Shown: one piece after another, positions 5,788-5,836 of the stretch
Layout: each line of letters starts with the position of its first letter
Position numbering within the stretch: the first letter of the stretch is position 1
Position numbers and translations under genes: made by a program
The notes under the pieces: generated by a model
Databases searched by the model: none
What the model was told of the DNA's origin: nothing
The model's input: the letters and a program-made list of their open reading frames with translations, nothing else
Origin: an uncultured Collinsella sp.
GTDB taxonomy: Bacteria > Actinomycetota > Coriobacteriia > Coriobacteriales > Coriobacteriaceae
Assembly: GCA_900548495.1 (NCBI GenBank)
Contig: URKT01000105.1
Coordinates: forward strand, 1 to 5,836
Direction: 5' to 3'
DNA: 5,836 bases

Positions 5788-5836
5788 CTGTCTCTTATAC
5801 ACATCTCCGAGCCCACGAGACATGCGCAGATCTCGT
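5788..5836 (+). other. Illumina Nextera adapter contamination: mosaic end, read-2 adapter, i7 index, P7 start
   Basis: Positions 5788-5806 are CTGTCTCTTATACACATCT, the 19-bp Tn5 mosaic end used in Nextera tagmentation. Positions 5807-5821 are CCGAGCCCACGAGAC, the read-2 side adapter. Positions 5822-5829 are ATGCGCAG, which I recall as Nextera XT index N722. Positions 5830-5836 (ATCTCGT) begin the P7 flow-cell sequence. This is read-through into the library adapter that survived trimming and was assembled onto the contig end. It is not a mobile element of the organism. Confidence 0.98.

Noticed and set aside
5788..5806. The 19-bp mosaic end as a real Tn5-type transposon end
   Set aside because: It is followed exactly by adapter, index and P7 bases rather than transposon sequence, so it comes from library preparation.
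1..5836. CRISPR array, tRNA, rRNA, insertion sequence, toxin-antitoxin or defence genes
   Set aside because: I saw no spaced repeat series, no RNA gene signature, no transposase and no defence-type domains. The twin operators are only two short copies and are explained by regulation.

Overview
The window is a high-GC bacterial fragment in which every supported gene lies on the minus strand. In minus-strand reading order (right to left) it holds: the last 96 residues of a DUF4956-like membrane protein, a LacI/GalR-family repressor, a sucrose-type PTS permease (EIIBC), a GH32 sucrose-6-phosphate hydrolase, an intrinsic terminator, a divergent relative of the Cys/Met-metabolism PLP enzymes, and a large palindrome. 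GC-rich codon use, the style of the proteins and this gene order suggest an intestinal actinobacterium of the Coriobacteriia, most likely Collinsella or a close relative. That assignment comes from recognition, not a search.

The centre (about 1096-5421) is a compact sucrose-use locus. The permease would import and phosphorylate sucrose, the hydrolase would split sucrose-6-phosphate into glucose-6-phosphate and fructose, and the LacI-type regulator would control both. Three copies of a LacI/CcpA-type operator fit this: an identical pair 26 bp apart in front of the permease gene, and one at the regulator's own promoter. The repeat at the regulator promoter also argues that the regulator starts downstream of its longest reading frame. 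The permease has no EIIA domain, so a phosphodonor must come from elsewhere in the genome.

The left part (84-1091) encodes a protein whose second half resembles cystathionine gamma-synthase/beta-lyase. It lacks the family's N-terminal arm and has Arg where the PLP-binding Lys is expected, so it is probably not a normal transsulfuration enzyme. A perfect 35-bp inverted repeat (11-45/54-88) covers its stop codon and lies only 10 bp from the window edge.

The right end is not genomic. Positions 5788-5836 are Illumina Nextera adapter: the transposon mosaic end, the read-2 adapter, an 8-base i7 index and the first bases of P7. It creates a false N-terminus on the DUF4956-like reading frame. I found no CRISPR array, tRNA, rRNA or insertion sequence, and no strong case for a new multi-gene system. 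The unexplained items are the edge palindrome, a 16-bp inverted repeat inside the 3' end of the hydrolase gene, and the active-site-deficient PLP-fold protein.
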